DNA of 64,000 bases from positions 104,016 through 168,015 of the forward strand of contig JARGFT010000002.1 of the NCBI GenBank assembly GCA_029210645.1, in the 5' to 3' direction. This DNA comes from Anaerosomatales bacterium. Its GTDB lineage: Bacteria; Actinomycetota; Coriobacteriia; Anaerosomatales; SLCP01. The translations under genes were made by a program, and so were the position numbers. Below are positions 34,427-45,705 of the stretch, one piece after another. The notes under the pieces were generated by a model. It made no database searches and was not told where the DNA came from. It saw only the letters and a list, made by a program, of their open reading frames with translations. Position 1 is the stretch's first letter; each line of letters begins with the position of its first letter.

Positions 34427-34882
34427 CTACTTCTTGCCGACGCTCACCTTGGTGGTCTTGGGCTTGGCGGCCTCGAGCGCCTTGGGGACGTGCACCTCGA
34501 GGATGCCGTCGTTGTACTCGGCACTGATCGAGCCGGGGTCCACGCCCTCGGGCAGGACCATCGAACGCTCGAACGAGCCGTAGCTCGACTCACGGATGAG
34601 CCAGCCCTCGCCCTCGCGCTCCTCCTCGGCCTTCCGCTCGCCCCTGATGGTGAGCAGGCCGTCCGTGACCTCGATCTCGACCTCATCGGGATCGATCCCG
34701 GGCAGCTCGGCATGGACGACGATGTCGTCGCCCTTGCTCTTCACGTCGATCTTGGGCATCCACGCCACGGCAGCGGCACTCTCGCCACGTCCCTCGGCGC
34801 TCCCCATACGCGTGAAGATGCGGTCCATATCCCGCTGCATGCGCAGCATCTCTCCGAATGGATCCCAACGCATGATCGCCAT
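34427..34882 (-). CDS. Small heat-shock protein, Hsp20/alpha-crystallin family
   Basis: 151 residues from the ATG at 34882, chosen for the GGAGGTGATG ribosome-binding site; the open frame to 35002 adds unrelated residues. N-terminal MRWDPFGEMLRMQRDMDRIF, alpha-crystallin domain with DVKSKGDDIVVHAELPGIDP, TIRGERK and the hallmark GVDPGSISAEYNDGILEVHVPK. It prevents aggregation of unfolded proteins. Near, but not within, the dnaK-clpB cluster; no HspR-like repeat was found just upstream. Confidence 0.93.
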   Translation of the reverse strand: MAIMRWDPFGEMLRMQRDMDRIFTRMGSAEGRGESAAAVAWMPKIDVKSKGDDIVVHAELPGIDPDEVEIEVTDGLLTIRGERKAEEEREGEGWLIRESSYGSFERSMVLPEGVDPGSISAEYNDGILEVHVPKALEAAKPKTTKVSVGKK

Positions 34883-34973
34883 GGTGACATCACCTCCGTT
34901 GTTCCGGCGCGGCACCGACATGGCGAGCGGCACCGCGCAAGCAACCAAACGACTATCTGAATCGGGCACGACG

Positions 34974-35335
34974 CTACTCCTGGGCTGCGTCCATCTCGGC
35001 AAGCATCGCCCTCAGGAGCGGGAGTATCGCCGGGACGCTTGTTCTCACGGCCAGCACCACTACGTCCTCATTGAGGCCGAAGTAGTTGTGCACGATCTTG
35101 TCTCGCATCCCCGCGATCCGCTTCCACGGGATGTGCGAGTGCCGCGCAACCCATTCCTCGGGAACGTGCTCCGACGCTTCGCCGAGGATCATCAGGTTGT
35201 AAGCACGCCTCCGCGAACAGGACGCTCCGGATCCAGCAAAGCATCGTCGGACACTCCATCGGCAAACAGGATGATCCGCTCGCAGGCCTCGACCATGTCC
35301 TGCACGTGAGACCCGATGTCACGTTCCCCAGACAC
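34974..35335 (-). pseudogene. HEPN-domain (DUF86, HepT-like) toxin gene with frameshift
   Basis: The N-terminal part from the GTG at 35335 reads SGERDIGSHVQDMVEACERI and continues to about 35196. The C-terminal part reads AYNLMILGEASEHVPEEW and PWKRIAGMRDKIVHNYFG in a frame shifted by one base. The HEPN RNase signature RDKIVH (Rx4H) is intact, but the join near 35195-35215 is out of frame, so the intact protein is not made. It overlaps the end of the partner antitoxin gene, the normal order for MNT/HEPN pairs. A sequencing indel is possible. Confidence 0.75.
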
Positions 35336-35888
35336 GGACACGCTCCTTGTCCACGTACGGCTGGACCCGCGGACGCAGGGATGCAAACGAGCCCGCATCG
35401 GCCTTGCGCCCGAGAATCCGCGTCAGGTACTCCTCCGACCCGAACACCGTTTCCAGGGTGGGCTCGGCGACCTCGACGATGAGATCGATGTCGCTCTCTG
35501 CCGTCTGCTCACCACGGGCGAAAGAGCCGAACACGTCGATGCGCGTCACTCCGTAGCGTTCCTCGAGCTCATCCGCGTGTGCCCTGATGCGAGCGACGAT
35601 CTCGCCGAGATCTCGCACGGGTGTGACCGCAGGTGTATCCGGCGCTTCGGCGGTGGCCGCCCCGTAGCCTGCGGGCGTCTCGGCAGCCAGCAGCGGCTCC
35701 CCCGCCACGCCCAGTACATCGGCGACCCGCTGGAGCCGTGAGAGCGACACGCAACCGTACCGCTCACGTTCCCAGCGGGCGATCTGCTGCTGGTGGACGC
35801 CGAGCATGGCTGCCAGCTCGCGCTGCGTGAGGCCCTGTGCCGTACGGGCGGCAACCAGAGCCTCCCCGATGTCCCGAAGCTGTGTCAT
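35319..35888 (-). CDS. XRE-type HTH fused to MNT-family nucleotidyltransferase (antitoxin)
   Basis: 189 residues. The N-terminal helix-turn-helix spans about 5-60 (GLTQRELAAMLGVHQQQIARW). The C-terminal minimal nucleotidyltransferase has FGSFARGEQTAESDIDLIVEV, the GSxxRG..SDxDL catalytic pattern. MNT proteins AMPylate and silence the HEPN toxin. The fused HTH suggests direct DNA autoregulation, supported by direct repeats over the promoter. The ATG sits a few bases after a -10 box and has no ribosome-binding site, so a leaderless transcript is likely. Confidence 0.85.
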   Translation of the reverse strand: MTQLRDIGEALVAARTAQGLTQRELAAMLGVHQQQIARWERERYGCVSLSRLQRVADVLGVAGEPLLAAETPAGYGAATAEAPDTPAVTPVRDLGEIVARIRAHADELEERYGVTRIDVFGSFARGEQTAESDIDLIVEVAEPTLETVFGSEEYLTRILGRKADAGSFASLRPRVQPYVDKERVRVWGT

Positions 35889-35894
35889 GCCCCG

Positions 35895-35928
35895 ATTCTA
35901 CAACTATTCTGTTGTCACTACAACTATT
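35895..35928 (-). promoter_or_regulatory. Promoter with direct-repeat operators of the MNT/HEPN pair
   Basis: On the minus strand TTGTAG (35923-35918), a 17-base spacer and TAGAAT (35900-35895) form a promoter ending six bases before the ATG at 35888. The plus-strand 11-mer CTACAACTATT occurs twice, at 35898-35908 and 35918-35928, exactly two helical turns apart and overlapping both promoter boxes. It is AT-rich compared with its surroundings. This is a likely binding site for the HTH domain of the antitoxin. Confidence 0.65.
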
Positions 35929-35960
35929 TCGATGTCATGTCCGAGCCATGAGCATGATTC

Positions 35961-38549
35961 CTACCCGACCTCTATCTCGCCGCCCTCACCAACATCGACA
36001 GTCACGGTCGAGCCCTCCCCGACCGTCCCTTCGATGAGCGCCTTGGCCACGCGGTCGACGACTTCACGCTGGATGACGCGCTTGAGCGGCCGCGCGCCGA
36101 ATACCGGATCGAAGCCGTCGAGCGCGATGCGCTCTGTCGCTGCGGACGCGATCTCGAGCGTGACCGAGCGCTCGGCCAGTCGCTCGCGCACCTTGGCGAG
36201 CTGGATGTCCACGATCTTGGCGATGTCTTCCATCGAGAGCGAGTGGAAGAGCACGATGTCGTCGATGCGGTTGAGGAACTCGGGACGGAATGTCTGCCGG
36301 AGCGCCTCCTCGACCGCGGTCTTCATGGTGGCCTCGTCGGTGCCGGCCCGCGCGAACTCCTGGATGAACTGGGAGCCGACGTTGCTCGTCATGATGATGA
36401 TCGTGTTCTTGAAGCTCACCACGCGGCCCTGGCCGTCGGTGAGCCGCCCGTCGTCGAGCACCTGCAGCAGCACGTTGAAGACGTCCGGGTGTGCCTTCTC
36501 GATCTCGTCGAAGAGGAGCACGCTGTAGGGCCTGCGCCGCACTGCCTCGGTGAGCTGGCCGCCCTCCTCGTAGCCCACGTAGCCCGGAGGGGCGCCGATG
36601 AGCCGCTGGACGCTGAACTTCTCCATGTACTCGCTCATGTCGATGCGCACCATCGAGCGCTCGTCGTCGAAGAGGAACTCGGCGAGCGCCCGGGCAAGCT
36701 CGGTCTTGCCCACGCCGGTCGGGCCCATGAAGATGAACGAGCCGATGGGCCGGTCGGGGTCGGAAAGCCCGGAACGGGAGCGTCGAATGGCCGCCGAGAC
36801 GGCGGTGACCGCCTCGTCCTGACCCACCACGCGTTCGTGCAGCATCTCCTCGAGGTGGACGAGCTTGGCCATCTCGCCCTCCATGAGCTTGCTCACCGGG
36901 ACCCCGGTCCACGCAGCCACGACCTGGGCGATCTCCTCCTCGGTGACCTCCTCTTTCAGCATCGCGGCACCGGCCTGCAGGTTGCGCAACCGCTCGTCGG
37001 CCTCTGCCAGCGCGCGCTCGAGCTCGGGGATGCGGCCGTAGCGGATCTCGGCGGCGCGCTGCAGGTCGCCCTCGCGCTCGGCACGCTCGGACTCATACTT
37101 CGCCTCGTCGAGCTCTGCCTTGTAGCGTTGCACGTCGGTGATGACGGTCTTCTCGCTGTCCCAGCGGGCCTTCAGGCCCGAAAGCTTCTCGTTGAGCTCG
37201 GCCATCTCGCCGCGCAGCGTCTCGAGTCGTTCGGCGCTCGCCGCGTCGGTCTCCTTCTGCAGCGCCGCCTCCTCGATCTGGAGCTGGCGCAGCTGCCGGT
37301 CGAGCGCGTCGATCTCGGTAGGTGAGGAGTCCAGCTCGATGCGAAGCCGTGAGGCCGCCTCGTCGATGAGGTCGATCGCCTTGTCCGGCAGGAAGCGGTC
37401 GGTGATGTAGCGGTCGGAGAGCGTGGCGGCGGCCACGATGGCGCTGTCGGTGATGCGCACGCCGTGGTGGACCCCGTACTTCTCTTTGAGGCCGCGCAGG
37501 ATGGCGATCGTGTCCTCGAGTGTCGGCTCGCCCACGAACACCGGCTGGAAGCGCCGCTCGAGCGCGGCGTCCTTCTCGATGTGCTTGCGGTACTCATCGA
37601 GCGTGGTGGCACCGATGGCATGCAGCTCGCCACGGGCGAGCGCGGGCTTGAGCATGTTACTCGCATCCATCGAGCCCTCTGCGGCACCGGCGCCCACGAG
37701 CGTGTGGAGTTCGTCGATGAAGAGCACGAGCCGCCCCTCGGCCTGCTCGATCTCGCGCAGCACGGCCTTCAGACGGTCCTCGAACTCGCCACGGTACTTC
37801 GCGCCGGCAACCATCGCGCCGAGGTCGAGCGCGACGACGTCCTTGTCGCGCAGGCTGCTCGGCACGTCGCCGTCGACGATGCGCTGTGCGAGCCCTTCGA
37901 CGATTGCGGTCTTGCCGGTGCCTGGCTCGCCGATGAGCACGGGGTTGTTCTTCGTGCGACGCGAGAGCACCTGGATTACGCGGCGGATCTCCTCGGTCCG
38001 GCCGATGACCGGGTCGAGCTTGCCCTCGCGCGCCGCATCGGTGAGATTGCGGCTGAACCGCTCGAGCGCCTGGAACTGCGCCTCGGGGTTCTGGTCGGTG
38101 ACACGCGCGCCGGCGCGCAGCTCTTCGAGCGCTTCGAGCAGCCGCTCCTCTGTGACGCCCGCGCCCTGCAGCAAACGGCCGGCCTCGCCGGAATCGGTGG
38201 CGAGCGCGAGCAACAGGTGCTCGGTCGATACGTACGCGTCTTTGAGCTTCTCGGCCTGCTTGAACGCGTCGGAGAGCACGCTGGAAAGCCTCGGCCCCAC
38301 GCCTGCCTGGCCGACGCCGGCGCCCGAGACTTTGGGCGCCCGCTCGATACCGGCCGTCACCTGCGACTCGAGCGCGTCGGCATCGGCGCCCACCTTCTGC
38401 ACGATGGGCCGCACGATGCCCTCGGCTGCGTCGAGCAGCGTCTTGAGCAGGTGCTCGGGTTCTATGACCTGCGAGGAGGCATCGTCGGCTACGCCTTGCG
38501 CGGCCTGCAGCGCCTCCTGCGCCTTCACTGTCAGCTTGTCGAGTCTCAT
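35961..38549 (-). CDS. clpB: ATP-dependent disaggregase ClpB
   Basis: 862 residues, full length. N-terminal Clp_N repeats, first AAA+ domain with [16 protein letters not shown] (Walker A) and [12 protein letters not shown], a long coiled-coil M-domain near 400-530, then the second AAA+ domain with [14 protein letters not shown] and [15 protein letters not shown]. ClpB works with DnaK to dissolve aggregates. There is no ClpP-binding loop feature. It is encoded 13 bases after a small membrane-protein gene, in the same run as hspR. Confidence 0.97.
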   Translation of the reverse strand: MRLDKLTVKAQEALQAAQGVADDASSQVIEPEHLLKTLLDAAEGIVRPIVQKVGADADALESQVTAGIERAPKVSGAGVGQAGVGPRLSSVLSDAFKQAEKLKDAYVSTEHLLLALATDSGEAGRLLQGAGVTEERLLEALEELRAGARVTDQNPEAQFQALERFSRNLTDAAREGKLDPVIGRTEEIRRVIQVLSRRTKNNPVLIGEPGTGKTAIVEGLAQRIVDGDVPSSLRDKDVVALDLGAMVAGAKYRGEFEDRLKAVLREIEQAEGRLVLFIDELHTLVGAGAAEGSMDASNMLKPALARGELHAIGATTLDEYRKHIEKDAALERRFQPVFVGEPTLEDTIAILRGLKEKYGVHHGVRITDSAIVAAATLSDRYITDRFLPDKAIDLIDEAASRLRIELDSSPTEIDALDRQLRQLQIEEAALQKETDAASAERLETLRGEMAELNEKLSGLKARWDSEKTVITDVQRYKAELDEAKYESERAEREGDLQRAAEIRYGRIPELERALAEADERLRNLQAGAAMLKEEVTEEEIAQVVAAWTGVPVSKLMEGEMAKLVHLEEMLHERVVGQDEAVTAVSAAIRRSRSGLSDPDRPIGSFIFMGPTGVGKTELARALAEFLFDDERSMVRIDMSEYMEKFSVQRLIGAPPGYVGYEEGGQLTEAVRRRPYSVLLFDEIEKAHPDVFNVLLQVLDDGRLTDGQGRVVSFKNTIIIMTSNVGSQFIQEFARAGTDEATMKTAVEEALRQTFRPEFLNRIDDIVLFHSLSMEDIAKIVDIQLAKVRERLAERSVTLEIASAATERIALDGFDPVFGARPLKRVIQREVVDRVAKALIEGTVGEGSTVTVDVGEGGEIEVG

Positions 38550-38562
38550 CGTCTCCTACCTC

Positions 38563-38676
38563 TCAGCCCCCGAACAGCTGAATGAGTGCCGGGGCCACGC
38601 GCGCGAGCCCGAACGCCACCAACACGATCAGCGCCGCGGCGATCCACCACCCTCTCTGTCGGGCCAGGTGTGCCAC
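38563..38676 (-). CDS. Small membrane protein between hspR and clpB
   Basis: 37 residues from a GTG at 38676 that shares one base with the hspR stop (TAGTG) and has GGAGGGG upstream. Basic N-terminus ([10 protein letters not shown]), one helix ([20 protein letters not shown]) and a short tail. I do not know it from other heat-shock operons. The good ribosome-binding site and tight packing argue that it is translated. Confidence 0.6.
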   Translation of the reverse strand: MAHLARQRGWWIAAALIVLVAFGLARVAPALIQLFGG

Positions 38677-39071
38677 TATCCCCTCCGTGCAAGCGTGCCG
38701 CGTTGTACCATCACGATGCCCGCGCACTCTGCCCGGGCTGCCTGAGCCATCCGGACGTGCATGTCCTCGGCATGGCGGCGCAGCCGATCGGTCTCGCGGC
38801 GTAGCCTCTCGACCTCCCGCTCGAGCTCGAGGATACGCTCCACACCGGAGAGGTTGATGCCCTCGACCTGTGTGAGCTGCTGGATCAGACGCAGCTGCTC
38901 GATGTCGGCCTCGGAGTACAGGCGCGTGTTACCTGCCGAACGCTGCGGCGAGACGAGCCGCCTGCGCTCGTAGATCCGAAGCGTCTGCGGATGCATCCCG
39001 GCAAGCTCCGCGGCCACACTGATCATGTAGAGCGGCCGTTGCCTGTCATGCTTGTGCTGTCTGCCGGCCAC
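38676..39071 (-). CDS. hspR: Heat-shock repressor HspR (MerR family)
   Basis: 131 residues. The MerR-type helix-turn-helix with wing reads [20 protein letters not shown] followed by [16 protein letters not shown], the characteristic HspR core. A coiled coil follows ([19 protein letters not shown]). HspR binds HAIR operators with DnaK as co-repressor and controls its own operon. Its place between dnaJ and clpB is the standard actinobacterial order. Confidence 0.95.
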   Translation of the reverse strand: MAGRQHKHDRQRPLYMISVAAELAGMHPQTLRIYERRRLVSPQRSAGNTRLYSEADIEQLRLIQQLTQVEGINLSGVERILELEREVERLRRETDRLRRHAEDMHVRMAQAARAECAGIVMVQRGTLARRG

Positions 39072-39091
39072 CCGTGCCTCCTTCCGTGTGC

Positions 39092-40231
39092 CTATCCGAT
39101 GTGAGCGCGCAGATCGTCCTCACGCGCCGAGGCGAATCGCTTGAGCAGTTCCTTCTGTTCCGCACTCAGCTTCTCGGGAACGACGACCTTCGTGCGCACC
39201 TTCAGATCACCGTGACCCTTGCCTTTGAGGCGGGGCGCACCCTTCCCGCTGATCCGGCGTACCGTGCCGTCCTGGGTACCGGGCGCGACCTTGAGCTTGA
39301 CCTTGCCGCCGCCGGGCACGGGGATGGTCACCTCCGTGCCGAGCGCCGCCTCGGCTATCGAGATCGGCAGCTCCATCACAACGTCCGCTCCGTCCCGCGT
39401 GAAGTACGGGTGCGACCGGATGTGCGTGACCACGTACAGGTCGCCCGCGGGTGCGCCACCCTGACCGGGCTCGCCCTTGCCCTTGAAGCGCAGCTTCCCT
39501 CCGTCGGTCACACCCGGGGGTACGTTCACCGTCACCGGCTTGACGCGTACCACGCGACCCTTGCCCTTGCACGTGGTGCATGGATTCTCGACGATCGTTC
39601 CGCTCCCGCCGCAGCGCGGACACTCCCGCGAGATGCCGAAGAGTCCCTGGCCCTGGCTCACATGACCCGAGCCACCGCACGTGGGGCATGTGGTCGGCGA
39701 GGTGCCCGGTTTGGCACCGGAGCCCTTGCACGTCGTGCATGATTCGGCGCGCTGCACGTCCACCTTGGTCGAGACGCCCGCGAGCGCCTCGTCGAAATCC
39801 AGCGTGAGGTCGTACGTGAGGTCGCGGCCACGCTGGGCCTGCTTCCCGCGGGTCCGGGTCGCCCCGCCCGCGCGCGAGCCTCCACCGCCGAACATGCTCC
39901 CGAACACGTCTCCGAGGTCCCCGAGATCGCCGAGGTTCACCTCGTAGTGGAACCCTCCGCCACCACCCGGCGGCCATCCCGCGCCGCCCGGAGCGCCTGC
40001 GCCCGGCGGCACGTTCCCACCGAAGTACTGACCGTACTGGTCGTACTGGGCGCGCTTCTCGGTGTCGGAGAGGACCTCGTAGGCCTCGTTGAGCTCCTTG
40101 AACTTCTCCTCAGAGCCGCCCGCGTCGGGGTGATGCTTGCGCGCGAGGCGCCGGAACGCCTTCTTGATCTCGTCGGCCGAGGCGTCCTTCTTCACACCGA
40201 GTATGTCGTAGTAGTTCTTGGTAGCGGGCAT
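39092..40231 (-). CDS. dnaJ: Chaperone DnaJ
   Basis: 379 residues from the ATG at 40231; a GTG at 40243 overlapping the grpE stop is the alternative. J-domain with HPD ([10 protein letters not shown]), a Gly-rich region, then four zinc-finger motifs: [24 protein letters not shown] and CTTCKGKG. C-terminal substrate-binding domains follow. It stimulates DnaK ATPase and delivers substrates. The G/F region is unusually Gly-Pro-rich. Confidence 0.96.
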   Translation of the reverse strand: MPATKNYYDILGVKKDASADEIKKAFRRLARKHHPDAGGSEEKFKELNEAYEVLSDTEKRAQYDQYGQYFGGNVPPGAGAPGGAGWPPGGGGGFHYEVNLGDLGDLGDVFGSMFGGGGSRAGGATRTRGKQAQRGRDLTYDLTLDFDEALAGVSTKVDVQRAESCTTCKGSGAKPGTSPTTCPTCGGSGHVSQGQGLFGISRECPRCGGSGTIVENPCTTCKGKGRVVRVKPVTVNVPPGVTDGGKLRFKGKGEPGQGGAPAGDLYVVTHIRSHPYFTRDGADVVMELPISIAEAALGTEVTIPVPGGGKVKLKVAPGTQDGTVRRISGKGAPRLKGKGHGDLKVRTKVVVPEKLSAEQKELLKRFASAREDDLRAHIG

Positions 40232-40239
40232 CGCTCGGC

Positions 40240-40806
40240 TCACTCCTCAGGCTCGGGGCCTCCGGTTGAGACGATGACCATCGCCGAGCGGATGATGCGC
40301 CCGTGCATCTCGTAACCCTTCTGGTAGACCTCGACCACGGTTCCGTCGGGCACCTCCGGGTCCTCCCTCTGGCCGACCGCCTGGTGCTTGAGCGCATCGA
40401 ACGGCTCGCCAAAGGGATCGACCTGCTCCACGCCCTCCTTGCCGAGCACGTCGAGCAGCTGGCCGAGTACCATCTCCACTCCGGAGAGCAGGTCGCCCTG
40501 GTCTCCGCCTGCGGTCACGTGGTCGATCGCACGCTCGAGGTTGTCGACGACCGGCAACAGGTGCCCCACGATCCGCTCTCCGGCGCGCTTGACGGCGTCG
40601 GCGTGGTCGCGTGCCATGCGCTTGCGGAAGTTGTCGAAATCCGCCTGGGCCCGCTGAGCGGTCTCGAGGTTGCGCGCCGCTTCCTCGCGCGCCTCCTCGA
40701 GCTCCGCCATCAGCTGGTCACCGCGCATCTGGAGCTCGGGACCGAGATCGCTCTCGAGCTCGGGGTCCAACCGGACCTCGGGATTGTCGCGCGGCTCTTT
40801 GCGCAT
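40240..40806 (-). CDS. grpE: Nucleotide exchange factor GrpE
   Basis: 188 residues. A long N-terminal coiled coil ([19 protein letters not shown]) leads to the core [12 protein letters not shown] and the beta-rich head [20 protein letters not shown], with the closing [17 protein letters not shown]. It releases ADP from DnaK and often acts as a thermosensor. Two bases separate it from the dnaK stop. Confidence 0.96.
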   Translation of the reverse strand: MRKEPRDNPEVRLDPELESDLGPELQMRGDQLMAELEEAREEAARNLETAQRAQADFDNFRKRMARDHADAVKRAGERIVGHLLPVVDNLERAIDHVTAGGDQGDLLSGVEMVLGQLLDVLGKEGVEQVDPFGEPFDALKHQAVGQREDPEVPDGTVVEVYQKGYEMHGRIIRSAMVIVSTGGPEPEE

Positions 40807-40808
40807 GA

Positions 40809-42719
<1,911 letters not shown>

Positions 42720-42803
42720 GTGCTGATCTCCTTTCATGAACAGGCGCCCCTGACGGAGCGCTTGTTGTCTGCGTTGGTACCGCCACCCGACGGCACCTTA
42801 CGG

Positions 42804-42832
42804 ATGCTAGAATCTAAGTCGTGCGTTGTCAA
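42804..42832 (-). promoter_or_regulatory. Promoter of the dnaK operon, with possible HspR operator
   Basis: On the minus strand TTGACA (42832-42827), exactly 17 bases, then TAGCAT (42809-42804): a near-consensus housekeeping promoter 85 bases before dnaK. An imperfect HAIR-like sequence overlaps the -35 box: CTTGACA, seven bases, then ACTTAGA, compared with CTTGAGT-N7-ACTCAAG. The match is about 9 of 14, so HspR binding here is plausible but not proven. Confidence 0.6.
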
Positions 42833-43003
42833 GTTTTCTGCGAGCACAAAGAGTATACCCGTGAGTGCTCGTGGAGAAACCCGGACGCCCACATCCGAGC
42901 CGGAGTCCGCTCACACCTTTACACGGTGCCCGACGCTCGCTAAGGTACGGCAGAGCCGAGGGCTCTCAGGCCCCGAACGACCGCACCTGAGCAAGGAGGA
43001 CCG

Positions 43004-43192
43004 ATGCCCCGACCTGTCATCGTGGAGGACGAGTGTTCCGCCTGCGGAATCTGTGTCGACGCGTGTCCGGAAGGCGTGCTCGAACTCGTCGGAGACGTGG
43101 CCGAGCCGGTCAATGACGAGGACTGCACTGCCTGTGCCGCGTGCATGGAGGAGTGTCCGATGGGCGCGATCACCGAGATCGAAGACGCCTAG
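43004..43192 (+). CDS. Small 2[4Fe-4S] ferredoxin
   Basis: 62 residues, ATG with AGGAGG upstream. Two canonical cluster motifs, CSACGICVDACP and CTACAACMEECP, in an acidic protein of clostridial-ferredoxin size. A low-potential electron carrier of the cytoplasm. Transcribed alone, divergent from dnaK, with a 284-base shared upstream region that otherwise holds only promoter sequence. Confidence 0.95.
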   Translation: MPRPVIVEDECSACGICVDACPEGVLELVGDVAEPVNDEDCTACAACMEECPMGAITEIEDA

Positions 43193-43213
43193 CACTCGGC
43201 GCGCTCTTGGCGT

Positions 43214-43780
43214 CTACAGCGTCGGCGGCCTGACCTGGATCGCGTGCATCTGTCGCCACACGCGGCGCTTCAGGCGCGGATCGGCAAGCGAGGTCTCGAG
43301 CCCTTCGAGTGCCACGAACGCGCGACCGTTGGCGTGGACCGCCGTACCGTAAGCCGGCTGTCCCAGGTCGAACACGGCAGCGACCTCGGTGGCCGCCATC
43401 GCGTCCAGCGCGACCACCACCGTGGGATCCACCGCCTCGATCTGCATCCTGAGCCGCTCTCGCAGCAGGCTCGCATCGATGCCTGCTTCCGGGCGCGCCA
43501 CAGTCGCGAACACCGAGGCCGGGTCGAACCCGAGCGCTTCGAGCGCCTTGCGCATCGCCACGCCGTCCGGGCCCGAGAGGGCCGGCCCGCCCGAAACCTC
43601 GGCAGGCCCCGGCTCACCCTTCACCAGCACGACCTCGGCGAAGACGTCACCGCTCCAGGGCACGCCGTCGATGCCCGGCGCCAGACGGTCGGCAGCGGCA
43701 AGCTCGGCGTGCGCCTTGGCGGAGTACGTCTGCTCCAGCTTCGACGCTTCGTTCTCGGGGGCTTGAGGCTGCCCGGTCAT
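43214..43780 (-). CDS. Uracil-DNA-glycosylase-like domain protein, function uncertain
   Basis: 188 residues from the ATG at 43780, overlapping the epimerase stop region by ATGA. The order of segments is that of family 4 or 5 UDG folds: VVLVKGEPGPAEV, then GPDGVAMRKALEALGFDPASVF, then MQIEAVDPTVVVALDAMAA and a late GRAFVALEG. The catalytic and FeS-ligand cysteines of family 4 enzymes are not evident, and the GxPxx-type active-site loop is degenerate, so it may not excise uracil. Translationally coupled to the sugar epimerase gene. Confidence 0.5.
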   Translation of the reverse strand: MTGQPQAPENEASKLEQTYSAKAHAELAAADRLAPGIDGVPWSGDVFAEVVLVKGEPGPAEVSGGPALSGPDGVAMRKALEALGFDPASVFATVARPEAGIDASLLRERLRMQIEAVDPTVVVALDAMAATEVAAVFDLGQPAYGTAVHANGRAFVALEGLETSLADPRLKRRVWRQMHAIQVRPPTL

Positions 43781-44712
43781 GAACGCGCAAACCACCGGAA
43801 GGTCGGGCCAAGGCCCGCGTCGAGCGGGACCACCGAGTGCCAGCCGAACGTCTCGTAGGCCTTCCCGGGGTCCAGCGAGCTGCGCATGACATCCCCCGCG
43901 CGCTCCGTCCCACTCTCGTAGGGCGCGTAGAAGCCCGCGACCTGACGCATCGCGTTGGCAAGCCCGTTGATGCTCACCTCGTCGCCCGTCGAGATGTTGT
44001 ACGCAGAACCGCTGGGCACGCCGTCGGCGAGTCTGCCTTCGAACTCGAGTGCCGATATGATCGCGGCGACCACGTCGGCGACGTAGATGAAGTCACGTGT
44101 CTGCTCGCCGGATCCATGGATGACTGGCACCCTGTCCGCTGCGAGTTCGGAACAGAAGATCGCCACCACGCCACCCTCGCCATGGGAGTCCTGCCGGGGT
44201 CCGTACACGTTGGAGAAGCGAAACGAGGCGTAGTCCACTCCCCTGGTGCCCAGCTGTTCGGCCAGCGCCGCCTCGGCGGCGAGCTTCGACGATCCGTAAG
44301 GGTTGACGGGAACCGTCGGCGAACTCTCCTTCAGCGGAATCTCGGTCGGCTCCCCGTAGACGGCCGCCGAGGAGGCCGAGATGACCCGTCGCGCTCCGGC
44401 CGCCGCTGCCGCAGCTGCGACACGGCTCGTCCCGTCGACGTTTAACGCCCAGTCCCGTACCGGGTCGACGATCGAGCGCGGCACGCTCGACTGCGCGGCA
44501 AGGTGGACCACCGCGTCGGGCGTGAACTCGGCCAAGGCGGCAGGCAGCAGCTCGTCGAGGATGTCCATCGTCCGGTTCCACGCCGCCGGATGAAGGTTCT
44601 CCGCGTGACCGGTGGACAGGTCGTCTATCACCCCCACCTCATGCGAGCCGACGAGGGCGTGGACAAGGTTTGAGCCGATGAAGCCCGCTCCGCCGGTGAC
44701 AAGTACGCGCAT
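43777..44712 (-). CDS. NAD-dependent epimerase/dehydratase (GalE-like)
   Basis: 311 residues, extended SDR. The NAD-binding motif is VTGGAGFIGSNLVHAL at the N-terminus. The catalytic triad appears as Ser in SASSAAVYGEP and YxxxK in NPYGSSKLAAE. FRFSNVYGPRQ is typical of UDP-glucose or UDP-N-acetylglucosamine 4-epimerases. It probably supplies a nucleotide sugar for surface polysaccharide or protein glycosylation, fitting the sortase gene 11 bases downstream of its start side. Confidence 0.88.
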   Translation of the reverse strand: MRVLVTGGAGFIGSNLVHALVGSHEVGVIDDLSTGHAENLHPAAWNRTMDILDELLPAALAEFTPDAVVHLAAQSSVPRSIVDPVRDWALNVDGTSRVAAAAAAAGARRVISASSAAVYGEPTEIPLKESSPTVPVNPYGSSKLAAEAALAEQLGTRGVDYASFRFSNVYGPRQDSHGEGGVVAIFCSELAADRVPVIHGSGEQTRDFIYVADVVAAIISALEFEGRLADGVPSGSAYNISTGDEVSINGLANAMRQVAGFYAPYESGTERAGDVMRSSLDPGKAYETFGWHSVVPLDAGLGPTFRWFARS

Positions 44713-44723
44713 ACGTAGACCTC

Positions 44724-45443
44724 CTACGGTGTTGGAGTCCCGGGGGTGTCCTCGAGACGCTGCATCTCACTCAGTTCTGCACGGACGATGAGGCGATAGG
44801 CGGCACTGTAGGGCGGGTGACACGCCGAGAGCGTGAGACTCGGCACGTCGGTCGTGCGCATCACCTCGACCTGGTCAGGCGTGACGGTGAACTTCTCGGT
44901 GACCTCATAGGTGTAGCGGCGGTACGGCGAGAGGAAGTGGATGATGTCACCGGGCTCAAGGTCATCGAGGCGGCGGAAGGGCGCTCCGTACGTGGTCCGG
45001 TGCCCCGCGATGCCGACGTTGCCCGTCTCTCCCGGAAGATCGGTGTAGGTAATCCACCCGGGGCCCTTCTTCAGCTCATCACGTCCGGTGCCGAGGACCA
45101 CGACCGCGTCGAGGTCCATGCCCTCGATCACGATCCTGCCGAAGACGTCGCCCTTGTCAAGACCAGCCCAGTAGGCGACGTCGTCGTCTCTCCACGTCTC
45201 CCAGCCGGTCAGCTCCGGGTCGGGCTCGTCGAGCAGCCGATCGGGAGAAGGGGCTCCCATCGAGCCGAGATCGGCGATCTGGGCTCGAAGCGCACCCTGC
45301 TCGCGTCCCGTCACGAAGTCGGTCACGAAGTAGTAGCTCACGAGGCCCAGCGCGACCCCGATGAAGATGTTTCCGAGCGCGTGCAGCGCGACCCGCGATG
45401 CGGGCCGCCGCTCGATTGCGGCGGTCTCAGCCGTGGATGTCAC
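44724..45443 (-). CDS. Sortase (class D/E-like)
   Basis: 239 residues from the GTG at 45443 (GGAAGG about 11 bases upstream); the frame is open further but the extra residues are Cys/Arg-rich and implausible. One N-terminal helix (LGNIFIGVALGLVSYYFVTDF), then the sortase barrel with catalytic His in GIAGHRTTYGAPF, Cys in LTLSACHPPY and Arg in YRLIVRAEL. It cleaves between Thr and Gly of LPxTG-type signals and links the protein to the cell wall. The LPFTG protein encoded 1.1 kb away is an evident substrate. Confidence 0.9.
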   Translation of the reverse strand: MTSTAETAAIERRPASRVALHALGNIFIGVALGLVSYYFVTDFVTGREQGALRAQIADLGSMGAPSPDRLLDEPDPELTGWETWRDDDVAYWAGLDKGDVFGRIVIEGMDLDAVVVLGTGRDELKKGPGWITYTDLPGETGNVGIAGHRTTYGAPFRRLDDLEPGDIIHFLSPYRRYTYEVTEKFTVTPDQVEVMRTTDVPSLTLSACHPPYSAAYRLIVRAELSEMQRLEDTPGTPTP

Positions 45444-45525
45444 GAGTCGCACCGCCTTCCGGTCGCAGTCAGCTGCCAGGCCGCAACGAGTGTGACGGCC
45501 GTTACAGAACACTCTAAGGCTAAGC

Positions 45526-45560
45526 ACGTTTCTTGCCGATATATCCGGTGTAAGAAACGT
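45526..45560. repeat. Long inverted repeat between sortase and riboswitch
   Basis: Perfect nine-base arms ACGTTTCTT (45526-45534) and AAGAAACGT (45552-45560), with a 17-base centre containing CCG-ATATAT-C-CGG. It lies in the divergent region 5' of both the sortase gene and the riboswitch, so it may be an operator or the shared promoter zone. It is AT-rich relative to its surroundings. Confidence 0.6.
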
Positions 45561-45587
45561 TGAAAGCCGCACATCTCCGCAGACTCC

Positions 45588-45690
45588 CCGCTCAAGGCAC
45601 AGCACGCCGAAAGACGTGCTTCGCAAAGTCACGGGTCTACCGGAGGGCACGCTCGCCCTCCCACGACAGCCGGACCGCCGGGTACGAGAT
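45588..45690 (+). promoter_or_regulatory. Cyclic di-GMP-I riboswitch (GEMM RNA)
   Basis: The conserved core is unmistakable: CGCAAAGTCACGGGTCTA at 45622-45639 against the GEMM consensus CGCAAAGCCACGGGYCU. It is preceded by AAGGCA and a stem GCACG/CGUGC capped by a C-GAAA-G tetraloop. It is followed by a second stem GGAGGGC/GCCCUCC (45642-45661) and the receptor-side ACGACAGCCGG (45664 on). All are in the correct order and spacing for the two-helix fold with a tetraloop/receptor contact. The ligand is c-di-GMP, or c-AMP-GMP in variant forms. It precedes the metallopeptidase gene. Confidence 0.8.
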
Positions 45691-45705
45691 CTGGTCGAAC
45701 CTGCT

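Noticed and set aside
42811-42832. A firm HAIR operator call upstream of dnaK
   Set aside because: Only about 9 of 14 consensus positions match; kept as a possibility within the promoter entry rather than as a separate site.
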